NCBI GenBank assembly: GCA_030789695.1
Contig: JAULAV010008774.1
Coordinates: 95,245-159,244, forward strand
DNA: 64,000 nucleotides
Origin: Scilla litardierei
Lineage: Eukaryota > Streptophyta > Magnoliopsida > Asparagales > Asparagaceae
Reading direction: 5' to 3'
Part shown: one piece after another, positions 10,667-21,887 of the stretch
How the letters are laid out: every line of letters begins with the position of its first letter
Numbering within the stretch: position 1 is the stretch's first letter
The notes under the pieces: model-generated
Databases searched by the model: none
What the model was told of the DNA's origin: nothing
The model's input: only the letters and a program-made list of their open reading frames with translations
Translations under genes and position numbers: made by a program

Positions 10667-12111
10667 ATGGCTCCCAAGACTAAGGGCAAGATAAAGATCA
10701 TGGCCTCTAAGAAACCTAGGGTTCGTAAGCCTTCTATCGACAGGACCAAGAAACCATATAAGGCCCGTACCAAAAATGCCGAATCTCCCTCTCACTCTGC
10801 TTCGCCGGGGTATTCTCATTCTGTGTCTTCTTCTTCTGACACTGAGCCACTCTTCAAGCATCATCGCAAGCCCATTGGTGTTCGCATCAATGAGCCTAGC
10901 GCTGAGGCTCCTCCTTCATCTTCTGTGTCGAGTTCTGCAGAAGAAACCTCCGTCGCTCCTCCATCTGATCCCCTTGTTCTGATTTGTCGATATGATCTTT
11001 GCTTGGCAAAATTTCACTCTCTCATAGGGATCAAACCTCTTAGAGAGCGTTTCATTGTTTTTCCCGCCTTCACTACTGAGAGACTGTCTGACATCCTATA
11101 CGCTACTCATTTGGCTGACCTCTTTCGCTTCTCTCAGAGCGAATCTCCTAGGGCTTATCCATTTTTGGTTAAGATATTCTATGCTAACCGCGTTCGCGGT
11201 GAGTATTCTACCACGGGATTCATTGACACTGTTGTCCAGGGGACTTCCATTCGCATTAATCCCACTCTCTTAGGGACCATACTTAGGATTCCCTCTACTG
11301 GATCTCTTCCTTCAGACATTTGCATTTCTGACATTGATGAGCTTGATCAGTTCGTCCTACGGGATATGTTCCGTGAGATATCCTCAGCACTATCTTCTGT
11401 TGTTAGGTCGTCTATGTTCTTGGCTAGGGGTTGGGCTGTTCACCTCGTGGTGAAGTCCAACATCCTACCAAAGTACGGATCGTCTGACCAGCCTTTCCAG
11501 GAGATATTGAGGTGTATGTACGCGATCTTTTCGGGGATGTCCGTAAACTGGGCCGGTGTCCTCCTTGACAGGATGGACAAGGTCGAGTTTACTGCCTCCT
11601 CCTCTTACATTCCATACGGTGGACTTCTTACTCTTGTCTTTCGACATTTTGGGATTGACTTGTCTCCATACGAACCCGTGCCTTTTGGTCCTCTTCTGGA
11701 TGCTGCTGCAAAGGCGAAGTCCTCTTCGGCTCTGCAGTCTGCATCCAAGAAGAGGAAGTCCACTTCAGCTTCTTCTTCCTCCACGGTTCCTCCTACAAAC
11801 AGCCTTCCACCTCTGCTCCACCCTCTCTTGATATTCTTTTGGAGATGGTATCTGGTCTATATGAGTTGGCTTCCTTATCATTACAGCATCTGGGAATACC
11901 CTTCCCTGAGCATTTGAGACGTTTTATTCCTCCCCAGCCTCGTGAGCCTCCTACACCCATCATCACTGATCTCGTTGTGCATCCTGATGCATCAGCTACT
12001 CAAGGTGCTCCTGTTACTCCTGATGTTCTTGCTGCTCCTCCTCCAGAGGATACCACTGTTGACCCCGATCCTGATACTTCATCTGCTGCTCCTGGAGACA
12101 CTCACTCATAG
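10667..12111 (+). pseudogene. Extra ORF after pol, resembling the 'putative plant transposon protein' family
   Basis: The start chosen is the ATG at 10667 (MAPKTKGKIKIM) because it follows a CT-rich leader and opens a basic, Lys/Ser-rich N-terminus typical of this family. The first frame runs 416 codons to 11917. The central ~200 residues (from ICRYDLCLAKFHSL to the YGGLLTLVFRHFGID region) have the pattern I associate with the plant transposon-protein family often found downstream of large LTR elements; that rests on memory of the family, not a search. It occupies the position of the env-like ORF of SIRE elements, yet I see no signal peptide or membrane segment. A frameshift near 11830 separates a Pro-rich C-terminus that continues to the stop at 12109-12111. 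Confidence 0.6.
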
Positions 12112-12267
12112 TTTTTTTTGTTAGTTTTTGAGTGGTGTATCAATGATGGATAATTATCTGATGATGTATAATGTTATCTGATGATGTATTTTTTTGATCA
12201 TGATGTATTTTTGTTGGACATGGTGATGTGCATATGACGTGTACTCATGTCATCTGATATATATATA
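12112..12267 (+). other. 3' untranslated remnant of the copia element
   Basis: AT-rich, with ATCTGATGATGTAT repeated near 12155-12190, ending in a short (TA)n at 12256-12267. The expected polypurine tract and 3' LTR (TGTTGAGTATTAG) are absent. The TA run is where the Helitron pair begins. Confidence 0.5.
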
Positions 12268-12741
12268 CTAGTCATAACCCGTGCCCGCGGGCACGGTTCA
12301 TTTAAGATTTTTTCCCGTAAAATATTTGTTCCCCAAAAAAATATTTCCACTACCAAATTTACGCGGAACAACAAATTAGCGCAAAAATATTTAGTGGCAC
12401 GAACACCTTCGACGCGGAATAACAAATTCGACGCAGGTGCATTCGACACGGAACAACAAATTCAGCGCGGCTGCCTTCGGGGTGGAACAGCAAATTCGGC
12501 GCGGGCGCCTTCGGCACGGAACAACAAATTAGTGTAAAAAATTTAGCAGGCACTTTCGGGTGCGAAAAAGTGTGGGTGTGGGTGTGGGTGGGTGTGTGTG
12601 TGGGTCCATGGGCAAAAATGCAAAAACCGGGATTGTATGTGCAAAATTCCACACATCTTCTCTTATCCCTCAAAATCTCATCTCTTATCCAACTTCTCTT
12701 ATCCAATTTCTCTTGATGACATTCTTATTTTGTAATATAGA
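12268..12741 (-). mobile_element. Helitron 1, non-autonomous (474 bp)
   Basis: Read on the minus strand it starts TCTATATTACAA and ends with an 18-bp perfect palindrome CCGTGCCCGCGGGCACGG, then GTTATGA and CTAG. It is flanked by A and T, the Helitron AT target. These are the diagnostic 5' TC, 3' hairpin and CTRR terminus. The interior has ~34-bp tandem units (GGAACAACAAATTC plus a GC-rich half) and a GT-rich microsatellite near 12570-12603. There is no Rep/helicase ORF, so it must be mobilised in trans. Confidence 0.88.
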
Positions 12742-12989
12742 TAGTCATAACTCGTGCCCGTAGGGCACAGTTCATTTAAGATATCCCCCCTCAAAAGTTT
12801 AGTTCCCATGTAAATTTTGCTCATACCAGAAAATTTAGTTCCTACCAAATAACTTAGTTCCTTCCAAATAGCATAGTTTCTCCCAAAATTTAGTACCATC
12901 AAATTTAGTTTTTCTTCTCTTAAAATCTTGGATCCCCCAATTTTAGACAAACATAAATACTTAAAGCACAATATATGGACATACCCACT

Positions 12990-13260
12990 GATTCTACTCA
13001 ACATCTGTAAGAAGTGACCGCTACCAAAGGCCTCGATTGCATTAGCGGCACCCGTGTTTCTGGGGCATTGATTAAAGTCGTACCACACTGCAATTGAAAG
13101 AAGCGCGTTGTAGTAGGATATAAAATGACCCATCTGTCTCGATGCAAGTACATGTAGTAGATCACATACCCAAATGGCCCTTGTGTCTTGAATGTGTCCA
13201 TTGAGTGACGCTCGAAGGTGTGTGACGATGGGTCATCTAGCGTAGGCACGTACACCTATA
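12990..13260 (-). other. Exon-like fragment inside Helitron 2
   Basis: GC content rises and one minus-strand frame is open for 85 codons (about 12998-13255), beginning VPTLDDPSSHTFERHS, with another frame open further on. A pyrimidine tract ending in CAATTGCAG near 13090-13105 resembles a splice acceptor. I do not recognise the protein. Gene-fragment capture is typical of plant Helitrons; here it is inference. Confidence 0.35.
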
Positions 13261-14105
13261 GTCCATTATTAATAATCAATCATCCAATTAGTTCAGATAT
13301 AGATCCTACCTTCAAAAATTTTAATTCCAGACATGACACCGAAATTGAATTAGTTCATCCATTTTGTTATCACACGTATCAATCTATCTAGACAAATGAA
13401 TCGTTGATAGTGCCCATATCAATCTATCAGTCCCCCCATTTCCCCCCATTTTGTTGAATTTATTCACACATGTATAAATCAACAATCAATCCGATCTCTT
13501 TTTAACATCTTATCATGCTTGCACGTTGCTACTATTCATTAATTCATATTCATCCTTTCATATTGTAACTCTCTTAATGTGGTTATCTCTAGTGGTAATG
13601 TTCTTATGTCTTGGGACAATGTCATGGCTGCATGGTTATTCCCATTGCTTTATAAAATTATTCTGGTTTCTCCCCTAAAACATCGACATGCTTATAAGGA
13701 CCTAATTATATAAAAATTTGCACACCGCAGTAGTCGTCCGTATGTGAAATCAAATTCGAGTTATTAGAAGAATAATAAGTGATATACTTCATAATAGATT
13801 AAAAAAATTAAAATATGGGAAAAAATTTGTTCGACTGAATAAAAACTCCATAAAAGAATGGTTCCGAATATTCAGTAATTCTCATTAAAAGTGTTTTCCA
13901 CGCAATCATCCACTAAATTCACATCAAAAACCCATACAATTAAATGCTAGCTACTACCCTTCACATTAAAGAAAATCAAAACAAAATGATTTCAAAATAA
14001 TCTAGTGTAGCACCAAACATGCAAGCACATAAACCTGCAAGCACAAAAAAGGACAGCATTAGTAAAATAAACACATGAAAACTCAAAAAGGAGATGCACA
14101 ACAAA

Positions 14106-14180
14106 AGGAAAAACATACTCAGCATGAGCTTTCACATTTCCAGTTATGTGTATGTTTTTCCTTTTTGAAAGCTCATGCTG
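14106..14180. repeat. Interleaved pair of inverted repeats (pseudoknot topology)
   Basis: Arm A (AGGAAAAACATAC, 14106-14118) pairs perfectly with 14150-14162. Arm B (CAGCATGAGCTTTCA, 14120-14134) pairs perfectly with 14166-14180. The order is A B A' B', so the two stems cross rather than nest. Confidence 0.75.
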
Positions 14181-14559
14181 TTTATTTCACATTTCACATT
14201 TCTATCTAATTAAACTATGTAACAATCAAAGAGAGAATTACTTTTCAGTTTTATATCATTTATTAGTGCAAGACTGATAAGATAATAACTCAATAGTTAG
14301 AAAGCTAGGATTGTTGAAGTCCAAATATAGGACATGGTAAGTTGGGCTAGCCATGCAACATGAGGTTTACAAAAACACATATAAATCCATGCCTAGGCCG
14401 AATTACTGCATTACTAACTTGTTTGGCAAACATATCTCGATTTTTGTCCAAAATTAAGACCACAATTTGACCAATGGAATTTTGATTTGTGTGGATGTTT
14501 GGCAAATGCCTAGCCCAATCTACAAACATAGTGTTTGTGAGAACTTAACACTAAGTGAC

Positions 14560-15060
14560 AGCATACTGTCAAAAATTAACACCATGGTGTCATGGAAACA
14601 TGCTGAAGGAGAGTATTATTTCTAAAAACACCATGGAAACATGTCGTTTGTGAGAAAAATTAAGACCGCCATGTTGCATACGGAATGGAATTTTCTCTAT
14701 TTGACAAATGGCATTTGGCAACATGGTATTTGATAGAATACTCTCCTTCAGCATACTGCCAACATGGTGTTCTCTATTTGACAAACACCACTTTTTCATT
14801 TGACAAATATTTTTGACAAACACCATGTTATCATTTTCCAGACATTTAACAACCTAGTATTTGACAGAATACACTCCTTCAACCTGGTATTTGACAACAT
14901 GATATCATTTCCCAGATATTTGCAAATGGTATTTGACAACATGGTGTTTGTCAGAAAAATTTCATTTTGTACACAAACATCTCTATTTGATAGGATTACA
15001 CAAAAAATATTGCACAAACATATCTCATTTTGACATCATACTCTCCTTTAGCATACTTGA
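14560..15060. repeat. Short degenerate repeats of AACATGGTGTTTG type
   Basis: Variants of AACATGGTATTTGACA, ACACCATG and AATACTCTCCTTCAGCATA recur many times in both orientations at irregular spacing. Weak open frames on both strands follow from the repeats. No gene is apparent. Confidence 0.5.
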
Positions 15061-15136
15061 TTATTAAGACCACTATACAATTGATTACACAAATCACTAC
15101 ACAAAAATAACTACACAATTAATACTTGATTATCAA

Positions 15137-15246
15137 GTGGGAAAACGAAGAGAACTACATCAGAAAGTTTGTGTGTCGAATCAGCGACATCATGGGGTCT
15201 AATGACATTGGAATCACCTATAGACACTCAGATAGGTTCCACAGGT
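15137..15246 (+). other. Exon-like fragment with GT donor, inside Helitron 2
   Basis: An uninterrupted frame with coding-like composition (AAGTGGGAAAACGAAGAG onward, reading KWENEENYIRKFVCRIS) runs to a CAG|GTAAG-like donor at about 15245. The surroundings are AT-rich and full of stops. I do not recognise the protein; it could be a captured exon. Confidence 0.4.
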
Positions 15247-18200
15247 AAGATGATATTTATGTTAATTAAATCATTTAGGCATGGCATTAGATTGATATAC
15301 GCACATAAAGGTGCAGGTCAAGCCTAAGACTTAACATCTGCTTTTATTAAAAGAGATTAGGACGTCACATGTTTAAGCATAATGTAACATTGCATTTAGA
15401 ACTGAATGTTACTATTAGTCAAGAAAAACAAAAGTATTTCGCTATCTATGCAAATTCTAACATAGTTATCAGGTATTACGACAAATCTATACACACCTGA
15501 TACCGTTTGTTTAGTTTCAATCTGCAAAAAATTCAGAAATCTTCCATTTTCTGCTGCAAAATTTACTTGCACATCACATATATACATTGCATACAACCAA
15601 GATGGCTCTTATTGATCGTTTGCACAAACACAGTTGAATTCGTCACAGAACATATAAGTTCACTACATTGCTTAAAAATATTTGAACATATTTATTTTGC
15701 ACATATTTATCTGGAATAATCTATGTTTTCCTTATTTTTGTTTGCAACAGCTGTTCATACAATTGTTGTCTCTTCATTTGCAGATTGACTGAAAGAACTC
15801 AAGCTCAGGGTTATGGTCATGAGAACTGCTAGGAGTGTCGCAGTTTGAGCAAGCTTCAAGCACAATGGAGATACTCTTTGTCTATTAATACCAATATATA
15901 AAATCACATATCCAATAAGAATTTGATGCATGAAATTTCCTTAAAGAACATATCTAGTTTTATTTTATAAAATTGTATATGCAATTAACGATCTAGTACT
16001 GCAAGGTAGGCCAAATAACTATCATTCTTTCTTCATTGCTAGGATATTCATCAGAGGAAATTTGATCAAATAAGGCCCGATCACGTGTTAGGGAAGAATA
16101 CACCATCGGTAGCATGAGCTATAGCGATTCAAAATTCATGAAATCCATATGCCTCTAGTAATCAAACACACTGTTACTAACATGAGCTTCTGCAAATTGT
16201 AGAATCATAAAATTGATTATACCAGGTTAACAAATTGCAACTAACAAAGAAAATAAGTATAGCATCTCAGATTAGTTTTCACCATGATTGCTATAAATGT
16301 TAAAGATTCCATTCCTTAGGCATTCACTTCTGTCCTTCTCAAGTATTAGTTCTGGTTTTGAACCAAGTTTATCAATATTGCAGTTTCCCAGTCCACGGAT
16401 AGCTTCATATTATAAAACAAACTGGATATGCAAAGAAAGGGTTACTTTCCCTTTCATAAATAACATCAATCACCTGCAGCTCTTCCAGTTTGATCACCTT
16501 CCAATTTATATTTTAACTGCCAATTTGATCACCATTGTATTTGAGAATTCATATATAATTGTGAGAACTCATATATCAAACAAATATACAGGAATTCTTC
16601 CAGTTTGACATGCAAAACTCTAAAATATATGAGAACTCATATATCAAACAAATGAAAATGTGATTTTCTACAAAAGTGTCCATGTTAACTAAAATATCAA
16701 AATGAAAGAGGGTATGTATTTAACAACATGATCTGAAATTGGATGTTTTACTTGAGAGAAAGTTGAGAACATTGGAAGATGAGAGAATTACCTGAGAGAA
16801 ATACCTCTAAAACATCAAACTGAACCAATTTTAAAGCTGAGATCAATTTTACTTCAAATTTGATATCAAACTGATATACTCTCCAATTTGCATAGGACAT
16901 TGTAATTTTACAGCGAATTTGGTTTTGCTGTAGAAGTATGCCAACTCTTCAACAGTTCAAAAATGAAAAAAAAATAAGAATTGAATTCATAAATTTATGA
17001 AATGGGGTGCTTAATTGAATAGTTGGGGTAAATAGCATGTACTGCATATGTTATCTAATGCTAGCCAAAATTGTGCTGCTTTACATAGATTGTGCTATCT
17101 TTGATATCAGTTGCAAAACCAGGCAACAATCCAATGCATTATCGAGAAAATTTTGCATCTCTTGCATTTTTCTTAAGCCTCGCGTGTGGAAGTCGTTATG
17201 AAGGGAATGGATGTGTTCAGAAGCCGCTCAAAACTTCGTTTTTTTTTCGCGAGAAAGAACGGCATCGATAAAACTCTTATACGATGATAAAACTCTATAT
17301 GAAGTATGAGGAAAGACTAAAGAATGTGAAAAAATCAAGATGTTAAATAGTGTAGCAAAGCTCGCAAGTGAAAGAAATCAGAGACTCTTCACCTATAGAT
17401 CTCGATCTCCTGTCACTAAAGATATCCATGTCGAATAAGGCATCAGGGTTCAGATACGGATTCTTGATGCATGGAGGTGGCATCACTCAGCAACGCAAAG
17501 GTACTGCTGATTGAGAGACATAACTCGATTTCATCTGCAACCCAGTTCCTGATGGCTTGTTAAGTTCCTCTGAGCCAAAGGCATAAGAATCTAGATCTCT
17601 GGCCTCCTGAAGGCACTAAATGTTGGCCAACAGGGAATTGCATGTGGAACCCTCTGAGAAAAGATTCGAATAAAATTATTAATGACAGGAAAACTCATAT
17701 ATTAGCAACAACATTCACAGTCCAATTTATATTTAGGGCCCTAAATAAGATAGGATTGTGTAATCATAATCCATTATAAACAAAATCCAAAGAATTTTAC
17801 TAAATCCTACATTGATGCAAGATCAATGAAGCATGTTCACAGCAGAAAGAAACATTCATAGACCTGCATGAAATTAAGCTATGCTTAACTGCTGATTAAG
17901 AGACATAACTCGATTTCATCTGCAACCCAACATTAAAACTTGATGAATTTGTTAAAAAAGTGAACCATATAAACATACTGATGGGCTTTTACTTTCTTTA
18001 TATGCACTCCACATGTGAATCATATATATGGTTTATATGTCACAATATTAACATGATACCCTTAATTTCAGACCGAATAATTGAAACTACCAAACTACGG
18101 GTATTCATACGGAATGACATCTACTGCATGCATTTTAGCTTTCCTTTCTTTTGAAGTTATTGTGGGCATTCCCCCAAATGATTAAATTCCCCCAAAAATA

Positions 18201-18353
18201 GGTCCACCGTAAAACTTAGTTCCATCCAGCTTTAGTCCCCACCAAAATATAAAATTTTAGTTCCCCACAATTTAGTTCCCTCTATATTTAGTTTCCCCCA
18301 AAATTTTAGGGTTTACCCCCATTCCAATCATATTTTCCTAGTCAACAACCACA
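15247..18353. other. AT-rich Helitron 2 interior
   Basis: No complete gene seen. Near 17380-17660 a GC-richer stretch resembles gene-derived sequence, and part of it (GAGACATAACTCGATTTCATC) is repeated at about 17510 and 17900. At 18180-18310 the motif TTAGTTCCC recurs about five times, as it does at 12790-12920 near the Helitron 3' end, so it may be family subterminal sequence. Confidence 0.4.
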
Positions 18354-20949
18354 TTTAAAACCTTCCCTCAATTTTATAATAGATATCATTTCTCTTGGAA
18401 CCATCACACTTAAATTTCCTTATAACCCTAAAGTAACTCATAGCATGCCAACAAAACTACATGTCAAGTTCAAGACTTATTCTTCAGATAATAGATGCAT
18501 CCTCCAGAATCATTACAGAAATACAAATCCATGTAACTTCAGCATAAAATCTTATACCTAGCCCAAAAACAGTAGCATGTACGTTGGTGGATGATGTTAT
18601 AATATTGAGAAGCGACAAATTTCTTGGTATTCACTAAATTATTTGCCTATTTTCTCACTTGTTAGGTGATTCTCATTATTCTTTGGCAAATAATTTTTTC
18701 CAATAACTTCATAGCAATGGTATCAGGGGATTGCAATCGCTACACTGATTTACTTATGCATTGTTTTGGATATCCTGATATACTTTATATCTATGGCCAT
18801 ATAAGTGAAACATCATGTCCTTTCCAGTAACAATTTGCCCCATATGCCACCTTCCCAGAATTTGCCCTATTTCTCCAGTAACAATTTGCTCCTATATCTA
18901 TGGCCATGGAAATTGTTGCATGTTGTTCCTTTCCAGTAACAATGTTGCTATATGCCCTATATCAAGAAAATGAGCAACAATTTGCCCTATTTCTCCAGTA
19001 ACAATTAGAGAAATTGTTGCATGTTGCTCATTTTCTTGATGACTTTTGTTCATATGGACTTTGATTTGTTCCTTGCCAAAGGTTTTTTTGCCAATCACAT
19101 ATGCTCTCCATTGAAGTATGAGAAATCTCCATCGTGCTAAACGCAAAATCACAGAAAAAGAGCAGTAAATTTCAGAATTTTAGGAACTCAAATCCATACT
19201 CAAGCAACTCAAATTCGACATTTAAAACCTTCCCTCAATTTTATAATAGATATCATCTCTTGGAACCATCACACTTAAATTTCCTTATAACCCTAAAGTA
19301 ACTCATAGCATGCCAACAAAACTACATGTCAAGTTCAAGACTTATTCTTCAGATAATAGATGCATCCTCCAGAATCATTACAGAAATACAAATCCATGTA
19401 ACTTTAGCATAAAATCTTATACCTAGCCCAAAAACAGTAGCATGTACGTTGGTGGATGATGTTATAATATTGAGAAGCGACAAATTTCTTGGTATTCACT
19501 AAATTATTTGCCTATTTTCTCACTTGTTAGGTGATTCTCATTATTCTTTGGCAAATAATTTTTTCCAATAACTTCATAGCAATGGTATCAGGGGATTGTA
19601 ATCGCTACACTGATTTACTTATGCATTGTTTTGGATATCCTGATATACTTTATATCTATGGCCATATAAGTGAAACATCATGTCCTTTCCAGTAACAATT
19701 TGCCCTATATGCCACCTTCCCAGAATTTGCCCTATTTCTCCAGTAACAATTTGCTCCTATATCTATGGCCATGGAAATTGTTGCATGTTGTTCCTTTCCA
19801 GTAACAATGTTGCTATATGCCTTATATCAAGAAAATGAGCAACAATTTGCCCTATTTCTCCAGTAACAATTAGAGAAATTGTTGCATGTTGCTCATTTTC
19901 TTGACGGCTTTTGTTCAGATGGACTTTGATTTGTTCCTTGCCAAAGGTTTTTTTGCCAATCACATATGCTCTCCATTGAAGTATGAGAAATCTCCATCGT
20001 GCAACACGCAAAATCACAGAAAAAGAGCAGTAAATTTCAGAATTTTAGGAACTCAAATCCATACTCAAGCAACTCAAATTCGACATTTAAAACCATCCCT
20101 CAATTTTATAATAGATATCATCTCTTGGAACCATCACACTTAAATTTCCTTATAACCCTAAAGTAACTCATAGCATGCCAACAAAACTACATGTCAAGTT
20201 CAAGACTTATTCTTCAGATAATAGATGCATCCTCCAGAATCATTACAGAAATACAAATCCATGTAACTTCAGCATAAAATCTTATACCTAGCCCAAAAAC
20301 AGTAGCATGTACGTTGGTGGATGATGTTATAATATCGAGAAGCGACAAATTTCTTGGTATTCACTAAATTATTTGCCTATTTTCTCACTTGTTAGATGAT
20401 TCTCATTATTCTTTGGCAAATAATTTTTTCCAATAACTTCATAGCAATGGTATCAGGGGATTGCAATCGCTACACTGATTTACTTATGCATTGTTTTGGA
20501 TATCCTGATATACTTTATATCTATGGCCATATAAGTGAAACATCATGTCCTTTCCAGTAACAATTTGCCCTATATGCCACCTTCCCAGAATTTGCCCTAT
20601 TTTTCCAGTAACAATTTGCTCCTATATTTATGGCCATGGAAATTGTTGCATGTTGTTCCTTTCCAGTAACAATGTTGCTATATGCCCTATATCAAGATAA
20701 TGAGCAACAATTTGCCCTATTTCTCCAGTAACAATTAGATAAATTGTTGCATGTTGCTCATTTCCTTGATGAATTTTGTTCAGATGGACTTTGATTTGTT
20801 CCTTGCCAAAGGTTTTTTTGCCAATCACATATGCTCTCCATTGAAGTATGAGAAATCTCCATCATTCTAAACGCAAAATCACAGAAAAAGAGCAGTAAAT
20901 TTCAGAATTTTAGGAACTCAAATCCATACTCAAGCAACTCAAATTCGAA
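18354..20949. repeat. Three tandem copies of an ~866-bp unit
   Basis: Copies start at about 18354, 19221 and 20086. The anchor CC(T/A)TCCCTCAATTTT is at 18361, 19228 and 20093, giving periods of 867 and 865 bp. Differences between copies are few scattered substitutions and small indels, so the triplication is recent. Each copy contains perfect or near-perfect 19-bp arms (ATCAAGAAAATGAGCAACA in copy 1 at about 18961 and its reverse complement near 19021) and a TTTCCAGTAACAATTTGCCC motif repeated several times. The 66-84-codon minus-strand frames in each copy are products of these repeats and show no domain. Confidence 0.9.
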
Positions 20950-21750
20950 GAAAAATCACATCAAAATCACCAGTGAAGAGCAGCAAGTTAAAAGTATCTC
21001 TAAAAAGATTAAATCACAAATAAATAAGTTGATTGTGTGATGAATTTTTTGAGATGAGAAATCACAAATAAACTCTTACCAAAGGCAAAGGTGGAGCTTT
21101 TAGGGACATATGAAATTTTCCAACAGCCGAAAGGCTGAGAGACATAAAGCCAAGTGTGAACCCCAGTTTGATCAAGCCAAAGCCCGACTTGATGCCATGC
21201 CTCAATCTACATCGTTCCCTAACATCGAGCGCGTCCACTGCCTCCTCACTGGAACCCTCGACGCAATTTGATCAAGCCAAAACCCGACTTCTTCCTGGCA
21301 ATGAGGAGGAAGATAAAGTGGTGGCTTCAGTTGCAGCCTGGGAATTGTTAATTTGCAGCCTGCGTTTCGTGGAGATGAGGATTTATTTTTCTTGCGGTCA
21401 GGGGGGGAGGGGGGGAGAGAGAGAGAGAGATGTTATGAAATAGAAATTTTGCCTCCCTCCACAGTTTTGTCATGAAACCGAAATTTCAAAATTTTTAAGT
21501 TTTCATTCAAAATTTCAATTTTTAAATTTCCCCCCAAGCTTTCAAATACATAACACCAAATTTCTTATCTCCCAATTTCTCATCTCCCAATTTCTCATAT
21601 TCAAATTCTCTCATACAAAATGTATTAACCAACATACACAATTACCCAAATTCTCTTATCCCTTATCCAAATTCTCTTATACATATTCTCTTAACCAAAA
21701 TCTCTTATCCAACAACTCTTATCCAATAACCCATGATAAGATCCCTGTTG

Positions 21751-21753
<3 letters not shown>
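20950..21753. other. Helitron 2 5'-proximal region
   Basis: A 95-codon frame at 21156-21443 contains a duplicated segment (TTTGATCAAGCCAAA at about 21168 and 21268), then a G-rich and (GA)n tract at about 21398-21430. No domain is recognised. From 21540 the sequence is dominated by CTCTTATCCAA/CCCAATTTCTCAT repeats like the 5' subterminal region of Helitron 1. Confidence 0.4.

Positions 21754-21843
<90 letters not shown>
21754..21843. repeat. (AT)n microsatellite
   Basis: About 45 uninterrupted AT repeats. A shorter TA run lies at 12256-12267 on the other side of the Helitron pair, so both probably come from one TA-rich target site. Confidence 0.95.
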
Positions 21844-21846
<3 letters not shown>

Positions 21847-21887
21847 GCAGTTTCGTCTTTTGTTTCACACATAGTATATTTGCTTAT

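Larger units (their letters stand above)
2373..12267 (+). mobile_element. Ty1-copia retrotransposon, SIRE/Maximus-like, decayed and 3'-truncated
   Basis: Order on the + strand: 5' LTR (2373-4194), primer binding site, gag with zinc knuckle, His/Tyr-rich linker, protease, integrase, reverse transcriptase, RNase H, a noncoding spacer and a further ORF (10667-12111). Integrase before RT is the copia order. The size, the long LTR and the extra ORF after pol fit the SIRE/Maximus group; that assignment is inference. No 3' LTR is seen: the element runs into a Helitron at 12268, and the sequence beyond that Helitron pair is satellite. Several stops and frameshifts in gag-pol show it is dead. Confidence 0.9.
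12742..21756 (-). mobile_element. Helitron 2, large non-autonomous copy (~9 kb), probable
   Basis: Directly beside Helitron 1, the plus strand reads TAGTCATAACTCG followed by a weaker hairpin (GTGCCC-GTA-GGGCAC). This is the same 3' end signature, with CTAG reduced to CTA. The right side (about 21590-21756) repeats the TTATCCAA-rich 5' subterminal pattern of Helitron 1 and merges into a TA run, so the exact 5' TC cannot be placed. Between them are exon-like fragments, hairpins and an ~866-bp triplication, but no Rep/helicase. It could also be two or more elements; the ends are the firm part. Confidence 0.6.

Noticed and set aside
12570..12603. GT-rich run considered as a telomere-like repeat
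   Set aside because: The pattern is GTGTGGGTGTGGG, irregular and only ~34 bp, not TTTAGGG; a microsatellite inside Helitron 1.
18898..20828. Three homologous minus-strand frames of 66-84 codons
   Set aside because: They occur because the ~866-bp unit is triplicated; no start context, no domain, and they include the hairpin arms.
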